Shown: positions 45,311-55,187, numbered from the stretch's first letter. The stretch: 64,000 bases of DNA from Opitutaceae bacterium (GCA_028691845.1 JAQUYL010000001.1:186001-250000); one strand, 5' to 3'. The notes: generated from the sequence alone by a model not told the origin. A program made the numbers and translations.

Positions 45311-46630
45311 TCAACAGGGGTTGACGTTGCCGGTCAGTTTGCCGGAGAGGTAGGCGTCGTAGGCGGCGAGATCGAGCAGGCCGTGGCCGCTGAGATTGAA
45401 CAGGATTACCTGCCGGCGGTTCTCCTCGCGGCATTTGACAGCCTCGTCGATCGCCGCAGCGATGGCGTGTGACGACTCAGGTGCGGGGACGATGCCCTCG
45501 GAGCGGGCGAATAGCACGCCGGCCTCGAACACCTTGGTCTGGGGGACCGCAACGGCGTCGATCAAGCCGAGCTTTTTGCAGTGGCTGACCATCGGCGCCA
45601 TGCCGTGGTAGCGCAGCCCGCCAGCGTGGATGCTCGGCGGCATGAAGGTGTGGCCGAGTGTGTACATCATCATCAGCGGTGTCGTCTCGGCGGTGTCGCC
45701 AAAATCGTACCGCAGCTCGCCCTTGGTGATCGACGGGCAGGATATCGGTTCGACCGCGACGATGCGGGTCTTCTTTTTGGCGGTGAGCTTCCGTTGCACA
45801 AACGGGAATGCGATTCCGGCGAAATTGGTGCCGCCGCCGACGCAGCCGAATATCACGTCGGGTTCCTCGCCGGCCATTTCCATCTGCTTGATGGACTCCT
45901 GGCCAATGACGGTCTGGTGCAGGCAGACGTGATTGAGCACGCTGCCGAGCGCGTATTTGGTGGCAGGGGTTTTGACGGTGTCCTCGACGGCTTCGCTGAT
46001 GGCTAGGCCAAGGCTGCCTGCGCAGTTCGGCTCCTCGGCCAGCACTTTGCGGCCAAACTCGGTCTGGCTGCTCGGACTGGCGTGTACCGTGGCGCCATAG
46101 GTCTGCATGAGCAGTTTGCGATACGGTTTCTGGTGGAAGCTGACCTTCACCATGTAGACCGTGCATTCGAGGCCGAAGAGCTGGCACGCGAACGCCAGCG
46201 AGGAGCCCCACTGGCCGGCGCCGGTCTCGGTGGCCAGGCGCTTCGTGCCGGCGACCTTGTTGTAGTAGGCCTGCGGGATGGCGGTGTTGGGCTTATGACT
46301 GCCGGCGGGGCTGGCGCCCTCGTATTTGTAGTAAATGTGGGCGGGGGTCTGCAGAGCCTTTTCGAGCCGGACGGCGCGCAGGAGCGGGGTGGGCCGGTAA
46401 AGCGCGTAGATGTCGCGTACTTCCTGCGGAATCTCGATCATCCGTTCAGGGCTCATTTCCTGCTGGATGAGGTTCTCGGGGAAAATAGCGCCCAGCATAT
46501 CGGGCGTGACGGGCTGGCGGGTGCCGGGGTGCAATGGCGGTGGCAGCGGCTCGGGGAAATCTGCCAGCAGGTTGTACCAATGCGTCGGCATTTCCTCGGC
46601 ACGAAGCAAAAACTGAATTTGCATGCTCAT
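45311..46630 (-). CDS. trpB: TrpB2-type tryptophan synthase beta-like protein (PLP-dependent)
   Basis: A 439-residue PLP enzyme of the TrpB2 class, longer at the N-terminus than classical TrpB (about 400). The PLP-binding Lys113 is in [22 protein letters not shown] binds the substrate carboxylate; [11 protein letters not shown] is the PLP phosphate loop; NLSGHGLLD is near the C-terminus. TrpB2 enzymes make tryptophan from indole and (phospho)serine, often without TrpA; no trpA or other trp gene is adjacent. ATG 46630 gives [15 protein letters not shown]. Confidence 0.9.
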   Translation of the reverse strand: MSMQIQFLLRAEEMPTHWYNLLADFPEPLPPPLHPGTRQPVTPDMLGAIFPENLIQQEMSPERMIEIPQEVRDIYALYRPTPLLRAVRLEKALQTPAHIYYKYEGASPAGSHKPNTAIPQAYYNKVAGTKRLATETGAGQWGSSLAFACQLFGLECTVYMVKVSFHQKPYRKLLMQTYGATVHASPSSQTEFGRKVLAEEPNCAGSLGLAISEAVEDTVKTPATKYALGSVLNHVCLHQTVIGQESIKQMEMAGEEPDVIFGCVGGGTNFAGIAFPFVQRKLTAKKKTRIVAVEPISCPSITKGELRYDFGDTAETTPLMMMYTLGHTFMPPSIHAGGLRYHGMAPMVSHCKKLGLIDAVAVPQTKVFEAGVLFARSEGIVPAPESSHAIAAAIDEAVKCREENRRQVILFNLSGHGLLDLAAYDAYLSGKLTGNVNPC

Positions 46631-46893
46631 GAAAAAACAAAGGATGAAAAAACGTGCGAAGTCGTGATTAACAGACGAGGCGGAAGCCGTCACCAAGAAT
46701 CTGTGGAATAAACGGACCGCGGAAACGCACGAGCGAACGATTCGCCGGCTTTCAAGGCGGGGCTTGCTGCGGGCCGCAGAGTCGCAAGTTCCGGCAGGAG
46801 ACGCTTGCGCCGGCAGCGGGATTACAGCAAGAGCACTCCCGATCGGATCGGCCCGAGGTTGACCGCCGGGGCCGGTGCGCCTAAAAGAAAATC

Positions 46894-48498
46894 ATGAAGA
46901 AAAAAGCTCGGGTCACGGTGCGCCGAGCCGCCAAGGCGGACATTCCGAAGCTCGTCGAACTGAACCGCGCCGCCTATCCAAAGCTGGCGGAGCAAAACGC
47001 CGTGTGGGGCGAGGCCCACCTTCTCAGTCATCAGCGGATGTTTCCCGAGGGGCAGCTCGTGGCGGAGGTCGGAGGTCGGATCGTCGGCGCCGTTGCCTCC
47101 CTCGTTGTCGATCTGGGACGCGATCCACTGCGGCACCACACCTGGTCGGGCATCACCGACAGCGGTTTTTTCACGAACCACGACCTGGAGGCCGACACGC
47201 TTTATGGGGCGGATGTCTACGTCCACCCGAAGGCGAGGGGTAAAGGGGTCGGGGCCGCCCTCTACGAGGCGCGGCGGCAGCTTTGTCGGCGCCTGAACAA
47301 GCGGCGCATTCTCACGGGCGGCCGGTTGTGGAACTACCCGGACCACGCCGGCAAGATGACGGTGGCCGAGTATGCGCAGCGGGTGGTCGCCGGCGAGCTG
47401 CGTGATCTGGTGCTGAGTTTTCAGCTGCGGGAGGGTTTTGTGCTGCGCGGCGTGATGCCCAATTACCTCCACGATTGGCGCAGTGAAAACTGGGCCAGCC
47501 TCATCGAGTGGCTCAATCCGGGCTACCAGACGCGGCCGAGTGGACCTAGAAGGGCGCGGATCGCCTGCGTGCAATACAAGATGCGCAAAGTGACCTCGTT
47601 CTCCGACTTCGCCCGGCAGGTAGCCTATTTCACCGATGTGGCGGCGGATTATCGCGCGGATTTCGTGATGTTCCCGGAGCTCTTCACCATGCAGCTGCTG
47701 TCCGCCACCGACGCGCTTTCCCCCCAGGAGGGGATGCAGCGACTCTCGGATTTTACCCCGAAGCTCGTCAAGCTCCTGCAAGGACTCGCCGCCAAATACG
47801 GATTCACGATCATCGGGGGCAGCCACCCAGTGAAGGCGGGCCGGAACTTGCGCAACATCTGCCACGTGTGCCTGCCGAATGGCCAGATCTTCGAACAAGC
47901 CAAGCTGCACATCACGCCGAACGAGCGCAAGTGGTGGGGGATCAGTGGCGGCACGGGACTCCAAGTGGTCGACACGCCGAAGGCCCGCATTGGCGTTCTC
48001 ATCTGCTACGACATTGAATTTCCCGAGACGGCGCGTTTTCTCGCCGACGCCGGAGCCGAGATCATCTTCGTGCCATTCTGCACCGATAATCGCCCGAGTT
48101 TCCTGCGCGTGCGGCACTGCGCGGCGGCGCGCGCCATCGAGAACCAGATCTATGTCGCGCTGGCCGGCAATGTTGGCAACCTGCCTGACGTCGAGAATAT
48201 GGACGTGCAGTATGGTCAGTCCGTCGTGCTGACCCCCTCCGATTTTGCCTTTGCGCGGGACGGCGTGGTTGGCGAGGCGGACGCCAACGAGGAGACGGTG
48301 CTCATCTGCGATGTCGATCTCGACGATCTGCATGCCGCGCGCAACGATGGCACGGTTACGCCCCGGCTGGATCGCCGTGCCGACCTCTTCAAAATCGTCA
48401 CGGCCTTGCCGCTGTCGGCCGGAAAGAGGGCGAAGCCGACCGACGGGCCGCTCGGCGATCAGAGGGACCTTTCCCAGCGTCCGCCCGAAAGCCAATAG
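46894..48498 (+). CDS. GNAT acetyltransferase-nitrilase fusion protein
   Basis: A 534-residue fusion. Residues 1-210 are a GNAT N-acetyltransferase with the acetyl-CoA pyrophosphate loop RGKGVG (115-120). Residues 220-515 are a carbon-nitrogen hydrolase with the catalytic triad Glu262 (FPELF), Lys337 (AKLHI) and Cys371 (LICYD). The same pairing is seen in several bacterial groups but its substrate is not defined; an amidase acting on an acylated amine is one possibility. It is a single cytoplasmic protein. No partner genes are linked. Confidence 0.9.
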   Translation: MKKKARVTVRRAAKADIPKLVELNRAAYPKLAEQNAVWGEAHLLSHQRMFPEGQLVAEVGGRIVGAVASLVVDLGRDPLRHHTWSGITDSGFFTNHDLEADTLYGADVYVHPKARGKGVGAALYEARRQLCRRLNKRRILTGGRLWNYPDHAGKMTVAEYAQRVVAGELRDLVLSFQLREGFVLRGVMPNYLHDWRSENWASLIEWLNPGYQTRPSGPRRARIACVQYKMRKVTSFSDFARQVAYFTDVAADYRADFVMFPELFTMQLLSATDALSPQEGMQRLSDFTPKLVKLLQGLAAKYGFTIIGGSHPVKAGRNLRNICHVCLPNGQIFEQAKLHITPNERKWWGISGGTGLQVVDTPKARIGVLICYDIEFPETARFLADAGAEIIFVPFCTDNRPSFLRVRHCAAARAIENQIYVALAGNVGNLPDVENMDVQYGQSVVLTPSDFAFARDGVVGEADANEETVLICDVDLDDLHAARNDGTVTPRLDRRADLFKIVTALPLSAGKRAKPTDGPLGDQRDLSQRPPESQ

Positions 48499-48581
48499 CC
48501 GTGCCCGGAAGGATGGGTCGGTCAAGAGGCCGCCCGGGGGTCGTCTCGTCCCCAAGGCCCCCAATACAACTGCCGCTGGGC

Positions 48582-49614
48582 TCAGCTTCCTCCTTGCGTC
48601 TCCGACGCAGAAGGAGACAACGCGCCAGTTGCCCGCGCGAGAGGAGCGAGATTCCGTCTTGGCGGCAGGGCAGGAACCAACGCCACGCTCACTCGAGGCT
48701 CTTCAATGCCGCAGCCACCAGCTGCGGCGTTGAGCGGCGTATACTTGCCGTCGCGAGCCACTTCCTCCTGTCCTTCACGGCTTAGGGTATAGCGGAGGAA
48801 TTCCTTGATTTTCGGTTCGATGGGCTTCCCCGGCACCCGGTTGATACAGAAATAGTTTGCCCGGATCAATGGATATTCCCGGCCCTGTACAGTCTCCCAA
48901 GTCGGCTGAACATAGGGCCCTCCGGGCCGGTTTTGAATCGCGACTGTCTTGAGGCCGGGCACCGCATTCTGGTGTCCCATGACGCCGATGTCGTAGCGGT
49001 CCCCGAGCAGACCGCGACGAATGCCCATGAACCAAGCGTCTACGGTGCCATCCGGATTGGGGAAATTACCGTACATGTGGGTTTCCTCATTCCATTTGTC
49101 ACTACTGTAGAGCACGGAGTCTGAGAACTTGGTTGCCGTGTCGTATCGAATACAGGGCGCGTAGGGATGAATCCGCTGCTTGGCCCACTCTCCCGTCAGG
49201 CCAACCTGGCCCCACGTGCGGATGTTTTCCTCCGGACCGCGCGCAAACGGATATTCAGGGGGCCAGCTGGTCATCACCCAACCACCGTCGCGAGCCGCGC
49301 CAAAGATTCCATCCAGCTGTTTCATGCTCAACCGTTCCAGCGGATTGTCCTAGTGCACAAAGAGGCACATGGGTTCCGATCAGGAGCCCGATTCGAGGCC
49401 GCCGCTGACCTGTGGGACATCAACATGTCGTAATTGAAGCTCCGCTCGAACTGCAGGTATTCCGTGAATGTGGCCCGCCGGCAGGTCGATGCGTTCCGGC
49501 AGCAAGGTCGGGAACATGCCCGGCGTCAGCGTCGCGGTGACCGGGAACTCTATGATGAGCTGGGTGAGCTTTTGAGCGGCGAAGCGGCCCCCAGCAGGCT
49601 CCGTCCAGCGGGAC
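48582..49614 (-). pseudogene. Broken PstS-like phosphate-binding protein gene
   Basis: From 49331 down to 48582 one frame encodes the C-terminal lobe of a PstS-type periplasmic binding protein (KQLDGIFGAARDGGW, SVLYSSDKWNEETHMYG, FLRYTLSREGQEEVARDGKY, PLNAA). The same frame continues upstream as LFVH-stop-DNPLERLSM, where TAG replaces a probable lysine codon, and earlier as VSGGLESGS-stop-SEPMC. The N-terminal lobe and signal peptide are missing, and upstream matching sequence runs into yebC. The tail after PLNAA is not family-like. It is not expected to make a working binding protein. Confidence 0.75.
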
Positions 49615-50361
49615 TCAACCCTTCTGCGCGGCCTCGCTGACGGCGTCGCTCATCTCCTCATTGGAGAATACTTCTTGCACGTCGTCGAGCTCCTCAAACG
49701 CATCCTGCAATTTCAAAAGAGTGCGGGCGATGGCGATGTCCTCGATGGGGGCGGTGACAAGGGGAATGTAGGCAATTTCTGCGGAGTCGGGTTTGACCCC
49801 TTTTTGTTCGAGCATGCTGTTGACGTGGTCAAACAGCTTCACGGCGCAGCGAATTTCATAGCCCTGTTCGGAGGTGATGACGTCGTCGGCACCCGCCTCG
49901 AGCGCCAGCTCCATGAGTGCGTCCTCAGTGCTTTTGTCCTTGGCAACAAGAAACTGGCCGAGGTGCTGGAACTTGTTGGCGACGGTGCCCAACTTGCCGC
50001 CGAACCGGGTGAGAATGGAGCGGATCTCGCCGGCGGCGCGGTTCTTGTTGTCGGTGAGGACATGGAGAATGAAGGCGACGCCGCCGGGGCCGTAACCCTC
50101 ATAGATGACATCCTCGTAGACGACGCCCGGTAGTTCGCCCGTGCCCTTCTTGATTGCGCGATCGACGTTTTCGGCGGGCATATTGACCTCGCGGGCCTTC
50201 AGGACCAGCGTGCGGAGCCGGGGGTTCATGCCAGGGTCGCCGCCGCCGGCCTTGGCGCAGATGGCGATGTCGCGCGAGAGGCGGGAAAAGACCTTGCCGC
50301 GGCGTTTGTCGGTGACGGCTTTGGCGCGTTTGACTTTTGCCCATTTATTGTGGCCGGCCAT
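49615..50361 (-). CDS. yebC: YebC/PmpR family protein (TACO1-like)
   Basis: A 248-residue three-domain protein. The N-terminus AGHNKWAKVKRAKAVTDKRR is highly conserved, as are GVAFILHVLTDNKNRAAGEIRS and GKLGTVANKF. The family acts as a transcription regulator in some species and is now linked to relief of ribosome stalling at proline-rich stretches. It follows yidC by 82 bases on the same strand. Its leader is a C/T tract (CTCCTCCTTCTCCTCCTCC) with no Shine-Dalgarno sequence. Confidence 0.95.
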   Translation of the reverse strand: MAGHNKWAKVKRAKAVTDKRRGKVFSRLSRDIAICAKAGGGDPGMNPRLRTLVLKAREVNMPAENVDRAIKKGTGELPGVVYEDVIYEGYGPGGVAFILHVLTDNKNRAAGEIRSILTRFGGKLGTVANKFQHLGQFLVAKDKSTEDALMELALEAGADDVITSEQGYEIRCAVKLFDHVNSMLEQKGVKPDSAEIAYIPLVTAPIEDIAIARTLLKLQDAFEELDDVQEVFSNEEMSDAVSEAAQKG

Positions 50362-50398
50362 TGGAGGAGGAGAAGGAGGAGAATGGAGGGAGTGAAGT

Positions 50399-50423
50399 GG
50401 GCCGGATCCGCTGGGTCCGGCCC
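50399..50423. terminator. Hairpin between yidC and yebC
   Basis: GGGCCGGA (50399-50406) pairs perfectly with TCCGGCCC (50416-50423) around a 9-base loop. There is no T run on either side, so attenuation or mRNA processing is as likely as termination. Confidence 0.4.
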
Positions 50424-50443
50424 GCCTGTGATTTCGGGGCAGA

Positions 50444-52228
50444 TTACTTCCGTGCCCGTTTCCGCTGTGGGGTCACGTTTTTCGGTTCACCGGGCAGTGT
50501 GGGCAAGTCGGGCTCCGGCATGCGGTTGATGACGAGTTGCTGACCGATGGTGAACAATCCGTTGATGGTGGAATAGAGCGCCAGGGCGCAGGAAAAATTG
50601 TAGCAGATGGCGATGAAAATCCACGGCATGAGCTTGAACATCGTGGCCTGGGCCCCGTCTGTGGTGGGCGTGGGCGTCAGGCGCATCTGGATAATCGTGG
50701 TGGCGCCCATGAGCAGCGGCATGACGTTGAGGTTGAGATGCGTGAGCCCCAGGAGCGGTAGCGTGATCGCGCCAAACGACAGGACGGTATCGGGCGCGGA
50801 GAGATCGTGCGCCCAGAGGAACGGGGCGAAGCGCAGCTCGGAGGCGCTCTGGAGCATGCTGAAGAAACCGATGAAAAACGGGATGGTGATGAGGACCGGA
50901 ATGCAGCCGCCCAGCGGGTTGACCTTGTTTTCCTTGTACAGCCGCATCATGCCCTCATTCACCTTTCTGGGGTCATCCTTGAATTTTTCGCGAAGGGCCT
51001 GGATGGCGGGCATGAGCCTTTGCATGCGCTTGGAGGAACGCGACGCCGCGATGGTAAAAGGGACAAAGACAATCTTGAGGATCAGGGTCGTGATGACAAC
51101 CGCCCAACCCCAGCTCGGCACCCACGAGTGTACCCAGGTCATGATGGTGAGCAGCAACTTCGAAAAGAAGCCGAAGAAGCCGAACTGCATGACCAGATCC
51201 TCACTCTGTTTGAAGTAGTCGCTGTTTGCCAGACGTCGGTATTCCTTCGGGCCGGCGTAGTAGGAGGCGCCGAGGGTGACCGATGCATCCGCCGGGATCG
51301 GCTTGAGCTCGAATTGGGCGAAGCCGGAAAGACCGTAGGCGCTGGGATTTTCGTTGGGCAGCGCATGGTCGAGCTTTACACGCTCGACGTGGATGCCGAC
51401 ACCCGGCTCGTCGAGTGTGAGGATGGCGGTGAAGAACTGGTTGTTGACCGCGGCCCAGGCAAGAGGCGAGGGTTTTTCGATGAACGGCAGCGGTGCCCGC
51501 GGGCCGAAGAAGCCTCCGCCTTCGAGCGCGCCGCGCCGGATGGTGCTGGCGCCTTTGCCATCGGAGTAGCTGGCGTTGAGGTAGAGACCGGAGTCGGTGG
51601 GATTTAAGGGGGCGGCGGTACCAAGGCTGAGGCCCAAGCGGCCGAGAGGCAGCACCTGGTCGGTCAGATTGCGGATGCTGGTTTCGGTGCGTATCTGGTA
51701 GGGATCGCCGGTGCTGGCAGCAGCGGCGATCAGCTGGAAGCGGCGTGTGACCTCCATGCGGTTGTCGACCACGGTCCGGTAGACCACTTCCGTGTCGGTC
51801 CGGGAGACGAGCTCATAGGCCGCGCTTTGATCGAGGCCCGGATAACCGGTCAGCGCGAGCGCGGGTCCGGCCTCCTCCGCATGGTTTAGCACATAGGGAT
51901 CGGGCCGGCCGAGTTCAGCCCGGTGTTTTTTGAGCGCCACGCTTTCGATGGCGCCGCCGTAGTTGGTGAACTTCACCTCGATATGGTCGTTGGCGAGGGT
52001 GGTGAATTCCCGGGTCCCGCTGGCCTTCGGCCCGGCGACCAAGGCGGCATCGGCGCGGGTGCGGGCCGGTCCGGGCAGCGGCGCCTGGTTTCGGGCGATC
52101 GGACTGGAGGATGGCGGCGTGCTGACAGCTGGCTTGGGCGGCGGCGGGGCGAATTTCGCGCTGAAGTAGAAGCTCGCCATCGCGGCGATGAGCAGCAGCA
52201 TCCCGATGGCTGTGTTCTTTTTATCCAT
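50444..52228 (-). CDS. yidC: Membrane protein insertase YidC
   Basis: A 594-residue Gram-negative YidC: an N-terminal membrane anchor (NTAIGMLLLIAAMASFYF), a large periplasmic beta-sandwich (about residues 60-350), then the five-helix insertase core. GWAVVITTLILKIVFVPFT includes the conserved basic residue of the hydrophilic groove, and PLGGCIPVLITIPFFIGFF the next helix. The C-terminal tail is basic (TPQRKRARK). It is in the rpmH-rnpA-yidD-yidC block, with ATG at 52228. Confidence 0.97.
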   Translation of the reverse strand: MDKKNTAIGMLLLIAAMASFYFSAKFAPPPPKPAVSTPPSSSPIARNQAPLPGPARTRADAALVAGPKASGTREFTTLANDHIEVKFTNYGGAIESVALKKHRAELGRPDPYVLNHAEEAGPALALTGYPGLDQSAAYELVSRTDTEVVYRTVVDNRMEVTRRFQLIAAAASTGDPYQIRTETSIRNLTDQVLPLGRLGLSLGTAAPLNPTDSGLYLNASYSDGKGASTIRRGALEGGGFFGPRAPLPFIEKPSPLAWAAVNNQFFTAILTLDEPGVGIHVERVKLDHALPNENPSAYGLSGFAQFELKPIPADASVTLGASYYAGPKEYRRLANSDYFKQSEDLVMQFGFFGFFSKLLLTIMTWVHSWVPSWGWAVVITTLILKIVFVPFTIAASRSSKRMQRLMPAIQALREKFKDDPRKVNEGMMRLYKENKVNPLGGCIPVLITIPFFIGFFSMLQSASELRFAPFLWAHDLSAPDTVLSFGAITLPLLGLTHLNLNVMPLLMGATTIIQMRLTPTPTTDGAQATMFKLMPWIFIAICYNFSCALALYSTINGLFTIGQQLVINRMPEPDLPTLPGEPKNVTPQRKRARK

Positions 52229-52263
52229 GAATAAGGGAAGTCGACAGACGAACGGAGGAAGTT

Positions 52264-52623
52264 TCAGGTTGTGCCGCGCACCTTGACGCAAACATGACGG
52301 CGGTTGGGCGGGACCGGATCGTAACCGCCGGCATGCCACGGTGCGCACTTGGCGAGACGGCGCGCGGCCAGTGCGGTGCCGGCTAGCAGGCCGTGCTCGC
52401 GCAATGCCTCGGCCGCGTAGTGGGAGCAGGTGGGGTGAAAACGGCAGCCGCAGGAAGGACCGGCGAGGACGGCAAGCGCAGGCGAAAAGGTCCTCTGGTA
52501 AATCCAGATCAGAGCTCCCGCCAGGCGGGCGGGCAGCCGGACGATCCTCAAGCCCAAGGAAGGGGGCAAACCCATGGCCTGCCGCCCATCACTCGGTGGG
52601 TTGTTTTGGCGAAAATCAGACAT
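52264..52623 (-). CDS. yidD: Membrane protein insertion efficiency factor YidD
   Basis: A 119-residue amphipathic protein with the YidD block [37 protein letters not shown] and [17 protein letters not shown]. The family supports membrane insertion at YidC/Sec. An N-terminal hydrophilic stretch of about 25 residues is longer than usual. It overlaps the rnpA 3' end by 8 bases and precedes yidC by 35. Confidence 0.95.
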   Translation of the reverse strand: MSDFRQNNPPSDGRQAMGLPPSLGLRIVRLPARLAGALIWIYQRTFSPALAVLAGPSCGCRFHPTCSHYAAEALREHGLLAGTALAARRLAKCAPWHAGGYDPVPPNRRHVCVKVRGTT

Positions 52624-52981
52624 GGGGAGGACGGGCGGGCGCGAGCTGGCGGCAGACGTGGATGAAGCGTTGCTCCAATTCAGAGAAGGGCAGGCGGTTG
52701 AGCGACCGGCGCGCCGTCAGCACAAGGTCAAGGCCTGGCGGCATCAGTTCCTGGTGGCGGCGGAAGAGTTCTCGTAGGCGGCGTTTGGCGCGATTGCGTT
52801 CAACCGCACCGCCCACGGCGATGCGGGAGGCGACCACGCCAACCCGGGTGGGACGCATGATGGGCTCACTGCGCGGGCGCCAGGTAAGCAGGAAGGCGCC
52901 GCAGTCAAGGCGGCGGCCCTGCTCGCGCAGGGCGCGAAAGTCGGCGTTGCGACGCAGGCGCTGCCCGGCGCGCAAGCCCAT
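52616..52981 (-). CDS. rnpA: Ribonuclease P protein component
   Basis: A 121-residue basic protein that binds RNase P RNA in tRNA 5' maturation. The RNR motif is in [18 protein letters not shown], and [15 protein letters not shown] is the N-terminal helix. ATG 52981 is preferred (MGLRAGQ); an ATG at 52999 would add six residues. It lies 32 bases after rpmH. Confidence 0.94.
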   Translation of the reverse strand: MGLRAGQRLRRNADFRALREQGRRLDCGAFLLTWRPRSEPIMRPTRVGVVASRIAVGGAVERNRAKRRLRELFRRHQELMPPGLDLVLTARRSLNRLPFSELEQRFIHVCRQLAPARPPHV

Positions 52982-53013
52982 GGCGGGCCCGTGGGGCATG
53001 GCCGGGAGGATGC

Positions 53014-53151
53014 TCAGGCGACCGTCAGGCGTTTGCGTCCTTTGAGGCGGCGCGAGGCGAGAACCTTGCGGCCGCCGCGGGTGGACATGCGGGCGCGGAA
53101 GCCAATTTTACGGACGCGCTTTTTGCGGTGCGGGCGGTATGTAGGTTGCAT
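53014..53151 (-). CDS. rpmH: 50S ribosomal protein L34
   Basis: A 45-residue very basic protein: [18 protein letters not shown], then [20 protein letters not shown], the full L34 signature. It is the first gene of the rpmH-rnpA-yidD-yidC block. The longer frame up to 53205 is leader. Confidence 0.97.
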   Translation of the reverse strand: MQPTYRPHRKKRVRKIGFRARMSTRGGRKVLASRRLKGRKRLTVA

Positions 53152-53558
53152 GGTTTTTAAGAGTGTAAGAGGGTCAAGGTCAGAGCAGGGGGATGGGGGT
53201 GTCAAGCGATAGGTTTTTTGCCGGGCTGGTCCTGGTGTGCGGCGCGGGCTGCTCTTGCGGGCGCCGATCGAAGGGGATCGGTCAAATTATTTGTGGCGAT
53301 AATCTTATGCCAAATGAGCCCTTTGACGCGGCTTCCCCGCCTCCTTCGCGGCAGGCGCGAACCGGTTTGCGCCGGACCGACAAGTTCCGAGCAATCCCCT
53401 CATCCGCATCTCTGGGCGAGCCAGGAGCGGCGAGGATATGAAGCAGCCGGCATCATGAAGGGCCTCCGGGCCCGGTTTCAGACCATCCAGCCAACAGGAG
53501 AGCCCGTTTTCCGGACACCGACATCCGCACGGTCGTGGGAGGTTGGCCGCCTTCCCTA
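53152..53558. other. Intergenic region upstream of rpmH
   Basis: This 407-base gap would hold the rpmH promoter. rpmH often neighbours dnaA and the origin, but I see no dnaA gene and no TTATCCACA-type box. A small palindrome CCGATC/GATCGG (53264-53281) is the only structure. No gene is supported. Confidence 0.5.
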
Positions 53559-54092
53559 TCACCCAGATTGTGCGGCGATCACTTTCAGCACATCTGCGGC
53601 CTGCTGGTCGGTTTTGGCGCTATAGTCGCACCAGACGATCCTGCCATCCTTGACGAGGTATGCCTGCCGCGAGGCAAGCTCACCCAGGATGGGGACTTTT
53701 CTGGTCGGCACTCCGAAAGCCGTGACCACCATCTTGTCGGGATCTGCGATGAGCGTGAAGGGGAGGTGAAATTTTTCCTTGAACGTCTTTTGCACGGCAG
53801 CCGGATCCAGGCTCACCCCGATGACCGCCACGCCTTTTTGCGTGAGTTGCTCGTAGGCGTCGCGCAGGGAGCAGCCCTGTTGGGTGCAGCCGGGCGTGTC
53901 GGCCTTGGGGTAGAAATAAACCAGCGTGTAGGTCTGTCGTTGGTAGACATCGGCAAGGTTGAGAGTGGTGCCGGTTTCTGTGATTCCCGAGACCGCCGGG
54001 GCCGGATCTCCCACCTTGAGGGGATTGGCGCGGGCTGAAGAGTAGCAGGAAAGCATGGCGGCAAGGGCGAGGATCAGGCGTGGGGATCGCAT
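53559..54092 (-). CDS. Exported peroxiredoxin (BCP/PrxQ type)
   Basis: A 177-residue thioredoxin-fold peroxidase. An N-terminal signal segment (RLILALAAMLSCYSSARA) precedes the mature part, which starts NPLKVGDPAPAVSG. The peroxidatic Cys and nearby resolving Cys are in ADTPGCTQQGCSLRD, the PrxQ pattern; the Cys in the signal could suggest a lipoprotein but the context is not a clear lipobox. It reduces hydroperoxides, probably in the periplasm. ATG 54092 is used; 12 more codons lie upstream. Confidence 0.87.
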   Translation of the reverse strand: MRSPRLILALAAMLSCYSSARANPLKVGDPAPAVSGITETGTTLNLADVYQRQTYTLVYFYPKADTPGCTQQGCSLRDAYEQLTQKGVAVIGVSLDPAAVQKTFKEKFHLPFTLIADPDKMVVTAFGVPTRKVPILGELASRQAYLVKDGRIVWCDYSAKTDQQAADVLKVIAAQSG

Positions 54093-54479
54093 GGCGGACA
54101 ATCGAAACCAGCTCCGACCATTTCGCAAGTGAGCCGGTGGTCGCTTTCAGGGATTCGGGCCTGACAAGCCCGATGGGAAAGGGCTCCGGCGGGGGCCAAT
54201 AATCCTAAATTCCGAAGTTGGGTTGAACCACGGAGGACGGAGGCCACAGAGTGAAATACTTGGACGTACCGATTGTTCCGGCGGCCATTCGCCCGGCGGG
54301 TGGATCGATTTTCCCGCATTACTGCTGGAATGCCTCTGTGTTCTTGTGCCTTGGTGGTTCCATTGCGCTAGCAGGATAATATTCTCCGGAACCAACAGGG
54401 TTTCTCGTGTTCTTTTAGTCAGCTCGCGGCACTGTTCTCAGACAGCGGCGCGACGCACCTAAATCAGACAGACACCAAC
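54093..54479. other. Intergenic region between divergent peroxiredoxin and outer-membrane genes
   Basis: This 387-base gap contains the inverted-arm repeat at 54225-54360 listed separately. The rest should hold both promoters; no clear -35/-10 pair stands out. No gene is seen. Confidence 0.5.
54225..54360. repeat. Inverted-arm mini-element, ACCACGGAGGACAGAG type
   Basis: The left arm at 54225-54252 (starts GAACCACGGAGGACGG) resembles the reverse complement of the right arm at 54333-54360, so the 136-base unit has imperfect inverted ends. It is similar in design to the element at 2901-2988. Confidence 0.5.
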
Positions 54480-55142
54480 ATGAAACAAAAGATATTAATC
54501 AAACGCCTTATTCTGGCCGCCGCCGTGGCGCTCGGCCTGGTTTCCTTCGCCTCGGCGCAGAGCGCCAACGTGAGTCCGCACAATCCTGCGGCGCCTTCGG
54601 CCCCCGGCTTACTGGGGCAGACGTATGCCGGCGTCACTTTTGATTATCTGCACCTCGAGAACGGCCCGCCCAGCGCAGGACGCGGTTTCACCTTCACCTA
54701 CAACCAGCCCCTGAACTACGGTTTCGACGCCACGTTTGATTATCAGAGGATGCGGTCCAGCGCCTTCGGGCATGACTACACCACGCACAAGCTGGATACG
54801 AGCCTCACCGCCTTCACAACCAACGCGCCTTGGGGTAAGCCCTACATCACCGCCGGCATCGGCGAGGAGTGGCGGCGCGGCGGCGGCGCCTCCGACAACT
54901 CGTTCACCTTCCTGATCGGAACCGGCATCGAGTTCCGACTCGTGGCACCCATTACGCTGACGCCCTACATGGACTTTACCCGGGCCACGCAATTCAGTCA
55001 AAATGCCTGGGAGTACGGCATGAAGGCCAGCTACCAAATCACCGACCGATGTGCCCTGCTGGCAAGGATCCAATACAGCGACCTCACGCATTCGTCGCAC
55101 AACACCACCGAATATTCACTCGGCGTGAATTTCCGATTCTGA
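54480..55142 (+). CDS. Outer-membrane beta-barrel protein
   Basis: A 220-residue protein with a signal peptide (LILAAAVALGLVSFASAQS) and alternating amphipathic strands such as YAGVTFDYLHLENG, FTFTYNQPLNYGFDATFDYQ and YSLGVNFRF. It ends in Phe, as expected for BAM-inserted barrels. It looks like an 8- to 10-strand OmpA/OmpW-like barrel. The role is unknown. The leader lacks a Shine-Dalgarno sequence. A strong terminator follows. Confidence 0.8.
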   Translation: MKQKILIKRLILAAAVALGLVSFASAQSANVSPHNPAAPSAPGLLGQTYAGVTFDYLHLENGPPSAGRGFTFTYNQPLNYGFDATFDYQRMRSSAFGHDYTTHKLDTSLTAFTTNAPWGKPYITAGIGEEWRRGGGASDNSFTFLIGTGIEFRLVAPITLTPYMDFTRATQFSQNAWEYGMKASYQITDRCALLARIQYSDLTHSSHNTTEYSLGVNFRF

Positions 55143-55187
55143 GCGGCAGCTGTGCTTTGATTCATAGCGGATAGATCAGTGTTGATC

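Noticed and set aside
46822..48564. A 580-codon open frame antisense to the GNAT-nitrilase gene
   Set aside because: The sense protein has intact motifs in both domains, and the antisense translation looks like composition noise (Arg, Gly and Pro rich).
53152..53558. Possible replication origin next to rpmH
   Set aside because: No dnaA gene, no cluster of TTATCCACA-type boxes and no AT-rich unwinding region.
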